Positions 12,212-14,871 of a DNA stretch of 14,871 nucleotides are shown in pieces; positions within the stretch are counted from its first letter, which is position 1; each line of letters starts with the position of its first letter. A program made the translations under genes and the position numbers. The notes under the pieces were generated by a model. That model saw only the letters and a list, made by a program, of their open reading frames with translations, had not been told where the DNA came from and did no database searches. The stretch covers positions 1-14,871 of the forward strand of contig JAEZQV010000232.1 of assembly GCA_023441125.1 (NCBI GenBank), in the 5' to 3' direction. The stretch comes from Bacillota bacterium (GTDB lineage: Bacteria; Bacillota_C; Negativicutes; Sporomusales; Sporomusaceae).

Positions 12212-13396
12212 GTGTTCGCCAACATTTTGAATGGATACGCGGGCATCTACATACACCGGGATGGTCGGATACACCTCGTCCCAGTTGTCTTTGATACGAT
12301 TCCAGGTTTCCGGTTCATAAGCTTTTAAAGACTTGGCGAAATTCATGGTATCCACACCGGTCTGCCTGGCAATGTTCAGGGAATAAGAGATGTTGTGCTT
12401 AATCTCTTCCGCTACCAGCTGTTCAGCTTTTTCCTGAAACTCTGCATCAAGCGTATCGTGGGGCTCCTGGCAGGAAACTTCACTGATATTGCCTCGCCAG
12501 GCCATATTCAGCGTAAAATAAATCTTATCCCCTGCCACATGGGGCTTAAAAATAGTATTGTGTCTGAACAGCTCAAAGCTGAGCGTACTCCCGGGATGGC
12601 CCGGGCAATCAACCGTTACAATCGCGGATTTTAAATTGCCTCTTAACATGCGAATACCTTTGATAGTGTATTCATCCCAATAAGTAATGAACCGATCCTT
12701 TTTGAAAATAGCCAGTCCCTGCATTTTTACCTTTTTATCCTTATACTCCAGCCGGGGCAGGACGATATCGCCGCCTTCATCAAGCACCTGGGAGGTTGCC
12801 CCCAGGTCTGTCTGCGGGGAGGCAATATTCATGTCCCGGGTATACAGCCGGGCTAACCCGGCCAGGAAAATACCACCCGGTTCGCCTGTCGGCGGTTCAA
12901 ATTCCAAAACTTCCCGCGCCTGGCCGTCAACGACAAATATCCTGGTCCGCCAGCGCATTTCGGCGTCCCGCCGCCAGAAATCAATGATCTGCCGTACTGA
13001 ATATTCTTTAAGCACCGCTTCGCTGATCAGGATCGCCTGAATATGCTCAAAATACAGTCCCTTGCTGGTCTGCCCCAGCATGTCCCTGACCATTTCATGC
13101 AGAGACACACCGGTATCGGACAGTACATACGTCTTGCCTTCGCCTTTAGGCTGCTCACCACTCCCCCCCGAGGAGCTAAGCTTCAGGACCTGTACGCTGA
13201 GACGCAGCGGTTTTGCACCTTCCCGGCGGGTAAAAGACTCCAGTTCACTGCCGCTGGTTTTCCCCTCCTCGGCCAAGTCAATGGCAACGGCGGTCACAAA
13301 GCCGCGGTCCTGCAGTTCGCGGCGGTCCCAACAGCCTGAAGTAAGCAGGCATAGACACACCACCAGCCAACCGGCCGCCACACAGCTAGGGCGCAT
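12206..13396 (-). CDS. gerC: Germinant receptor lipoprotein, Ger(x)C family
   Basis: This is the C subunit of a GerA-type germinant receptor in the spore inner membrane, with 396 residues. The signal peptide (about 1-21) ends in a lipobox-like TSGC with lipidated C22, followed at once by the family's WDRRELQDRGFVTAVAID. The rest is the soluble outer domain expected of GerC proteins, including IFVVDGQAREVLEFEPP and the C-terminal AEQLVAEEIKHN region. The ATG at 13396, with GGGAGTGAAG upstream, overlaps the gerB stop by 11 bases, so translation is coupled. Receptor operons of this type are normally switched on by sigma-G in the forespore; the promoter would lie outside the window. Which of the several GerC paralogues this is (gerA, gerB, gerK type) cannot be decided. 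Confidence 0.95.
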   Translation of the reverse strand: MRPSCVAAGWLVVCLCLLTSGCWDRRELQDRGFVTAVAIDLAEEGKTSGSELESFTRREGAKPLRLSVQVLKLSSSGGSGEQPKGEGKTYVLSDTGVSLHEMVRDMLGQTSKGLYFEHIQAILISEAVLKEYSVRQIIDFWRRDAEMRWRTRIFVVDGQAREVLEFEPPTGEPGGIFLAGLARLYTRDMNIASPQTDLGATSQVLDEGGDIVLPRLEYKDKKVKMQGLAIFKKDRFITYWDEYTIKGIRMLRGNLKSAIVTVDCPGHPGSTLSFELFRHNTIFKPHVAGDKIYFTLNMAWRGNISEVSCQEPHDTLDAEFQEKAEQLVAEEIKHNISYSLNIARQTGVDTMNFAKSLKAYEPETWNRIKDNWDEVYPTIPVYVDARVSIQNVGEHR

Positions 13397-14507
13397 TAAG
13401 CTTCACTCCCTGCCTGTGCCGCTGCCAGCGGGCCAATAGATAACTGGCCGGGATAAGCCCAAACGAAAAGGACAGTCCCAGCCAATGGACCAGCCGGGCA
13501 TATTTGTCGAAAACAGTTAGATCATGCAGCATCATACTGCCGATAAACAGCACCGGCACCAGCAGCAGGACAAAGGGGCGGTGATCCTGGTACCCGTGCA
13601 ATTCGGCCAGTATGGCGGCTGAAAAATACAGATGCTGGGCAAAAGTTACAAAAGCAGCCGGAATCCAGATGAAAAACAAATAGTTATCCAGCCGTTCAAC
13701 AAAGGTCCCGGGCAACTCCACCCCGCGGATAGCTACCATCGTAGGATAAGGAATCCCTTCGGCCCCTTCCGCCGAATGTACGCCGATAACCATCAGCACA
13801 GTTATGGCGATCATCAGCGCCTTAGCGATAAAAGCTACGATGGTGGCCTGCACGATACTGGTATTCCTTTTATATATAAAAGGAAATAAATATAAGATAA
13901 ATTCATAGCCGCTAAAGAGCATCCACGATTCCAGGACAGCGCGGCCAATACCGGCAATATTAACCGGCCACAAAGGGTATATATTGATGAATTGAAAGCT
14001 GATGAAGCCGAGAAGAATGATGCCCATCATGAGCGGCAGAACGGTAAAAAACAATATCTGGCTAACCCTCAGGACAGTCGCCAGGTCCTGTACGGCGCAA
14101 TAAGCGGCCACCGCCAGCATGGTGAGAATAATTACTTCCTCCGGTGTCCTGTCAAACATAAAGAAAGTTATTTCCCGCGAAAAATTCTGCATCCACATTA
14201 CGATTGCCGCCGTTATTGTCAAAACGGCTAGCCATACCATCGCGCTCCCCAGTGGTTTACCCCAGATAGCTTGCAAGAAACCTGTCAGGGTTTGCCCCGG
14301 AAAGAGTGCTGCCAGCCGGATCATCAGCCAGACTGCGCAAAAATAAAAACCGCCGGCTGCCAGAACTGCCAGCCAGGCCGACTGCTGCGCCAGGGGAATA
14401 GTCTCTCTGCCGGCCGTAATTGCCGCTGAGCCGATACCGAACATAGCGAGCATGATGGCCCACTGCCAAGGAGATAGCTGCTCGTTTTTAAATAATTTAT
14501 TCAACAT
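13386..14507 (-). CDS. gerB: Germinant receptor permease-like subunit GerB (GerAB/GerKB family)
   Basis: This 373-residue membrane protein of the amino acid permease superfamily is the subunit of GerA-type receptors that senses germinants in well-studied cases. About ten helices are visible from residue 13 to 362, starting with the family's LSPWQWAIMLAMFGIGSAAI. Other typical segments are GYEFILYLFPFIYKR and the last helix before a basic tail. I start at the ATG at 14507, overlapping the gerA stop by 11 bases; a GTG two codons upstream (14513) is possible, and the ribosome site (AGGGTGG) is close to either. The germinant is not predictable from the sequence. Confidence 0.93.
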   Translation of the reverse strand: MLNKLFKNEQLSPWQWAIMLAMFGIGSAAITAGRETIPLAQQSAWLAVLAAGGFYFCAVWLMIRLAALFPGQTLTGFLQAIWGKPLGSAMVWLAVLTITAAIVMWMQNFSREITFFMFDRTPEEVIILTMLAVAAYCAVQDLATVLRVSQILFFTVLPLMMGIILLGFISFQFINIYPLWPVNIAGIGRAVLESWMLFSGYEFILYLFPFIYKRNTSIVQATIVAFIAKALMIAITVLMVIGVHSAEGAEGIPYPTMVAIRGVELPGTFVERLDNYLFFIWIPAAFVTFAQHLYFSAAILAELHGYQDHRPFVLLLVPVLFIGSMMLHDLTVFDKYARLVHWLGLSFSFGLIPASYLLARWQRHRQGVKLNAP

Positions 14508-14871
14508 TCCCACCCTGTCTGTCCCGTTCTTGTGCCCCTAATTCCTTGGGACGGGCTCGCAGCCAGCGTTCCGGCAGCCGGACAAGCTGATCGCCCCAAT
14601 CTTCAAACAGTGTAATATTCAACATACCACCCAGATAGGATTCGCCAAAACTCTTCATAGAGCAAAGATGTACCGTTATGGCCAGCAAACCCAGCATTAC
14701 CCCGTACATACCCAGTATGGACGCCAGTACAAGCAAAGGAATCCGGAAAAACCGCAATGCCAGACCGTAGCCCCAGTTGGGCATATTGTAGGAAGCGATG
14801 GCCGTCATGGCGGTAACAACCACCAATAACGGATTGACCAGTCCGGCCTGGACAACGGTTGTGCCAATAAC
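14497..14871 (-). CDS. gerA: Germinant receptor subunit GerA, C-terminal part (truncated by window)
   Basis: The last 124 residues of a GerAA/GerKA-family protein; the reading frame is open to the window edge. The visible part starts VIGTTVVQAGLVNPLLVV and continues with TAIASYNMPNWGYGLALRFFR, two or three membrane helices (the last about LLVLASILGMYGVMLGLLAI), and a cytoplasmic tail. These match the membrane domain of the family. The large N-terminal soluble domain is outside the window. It is the first gene of the gerA-gerB-gerC order visible here and overlaps gerB by 11 bases. Confidence 0.93.
   Translation of the reverse strand, partial: VIGTTVVQAGLVNPLLVVVTAMTAIASYNMPNWGYGLALRFFRIPLLVLASILGMYGVMLGLLAITVHLCSMKSFGESYLGGMLNITLFEDWGDQLVRLPERWLRARPKELGAQERDRQGGNVE

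Noticed and set aside
1..14871. tRNA genes, CRISPR arrays, insertion sequences
   Set aside because: B. subtilis has tRNA genes near yabR-spoIIE, so I looked there, but no cloverleaf is recognisable. No direct-repeat arrays, transposase-like frames or terminal inverted repeats were seen.

Overview
This window reads as a chromosomal segment of an endospore-forming, low-to-mid GC Firmicute. The most likely source is a diderm spore former of the Negativicutes (Sporomusa/Pelosinus-like). That guess rests on gene content and roughly balanced base composition, not on a marker gene. Almost everything lies on the minus strand, so the biological reading direction runs from high to low coordinates. The core order yabP, yabQ, divIC, yabR, spoIIE, tilS, hpt, ftsH is the same as in Bacillus subtilis. 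That synteny supports the identifications independently of the protein motifs.

Layout in the direction of transcription. (1) 14871-12206: the end of a germinant-receptor operon, gerA (C-terminal part only), gerB and gerC, each overlapping the next by 11 bases. (2) 11965-12195: the only convincing plus-strand gene, a 76-residue protein with two membrane helices. It ends 10 bases from the gerC stop and is a candidate germinant-receptor accessory (D-type) subunit. (3) 11964-11538: about 430 bases without a gene, with a terminator-like hairpin and a weak sigma-E-like site for the next operon. (4) 11537-9640: yabP, a membrane-anchored lytic transglycosylase that splits the usual yabP-yabQ pair, yabQ and divIC. 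(5) 9529-9086: yabR, with a consensus sigma-A promoter and a strong terminator. (6) 8854-6395: spoIIE, the sporulation phosphatase, with two Spo0A-box-like sites upstream and a strong terminator downstream. (7) 6394-6053: a second perfect terminator hairpin, then a possible 54-codon small gene. (8) 6046-805: a tightly packed operon of two HgdB/double-cubane-cluster-type proteins, the two subunits of a split ThrE-type threonine/serine exporter, tilS and hpt. (9) 590-1: the start of ftsH behind its own extended -10 promoter, cut by the window edge inside the Walker A motif.

The genes combine spore biology (germination receptor, coat/cortex proteins YabP and YabQ, SpoIIE activating sigma-F) with the housekeeping cluster tilS-hpt-ftsH that commonly sits beside it. 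The accessory content is what differs from the standard arrangement: the transglycosylase inside the yab cluster, the four-gene block between spoIIE and tilS where B. subtilis has yabS-yabT, and the small convergent gene beside ger. There is no transposase, CRISPR array, rRNA or tRNA that I can recognise.
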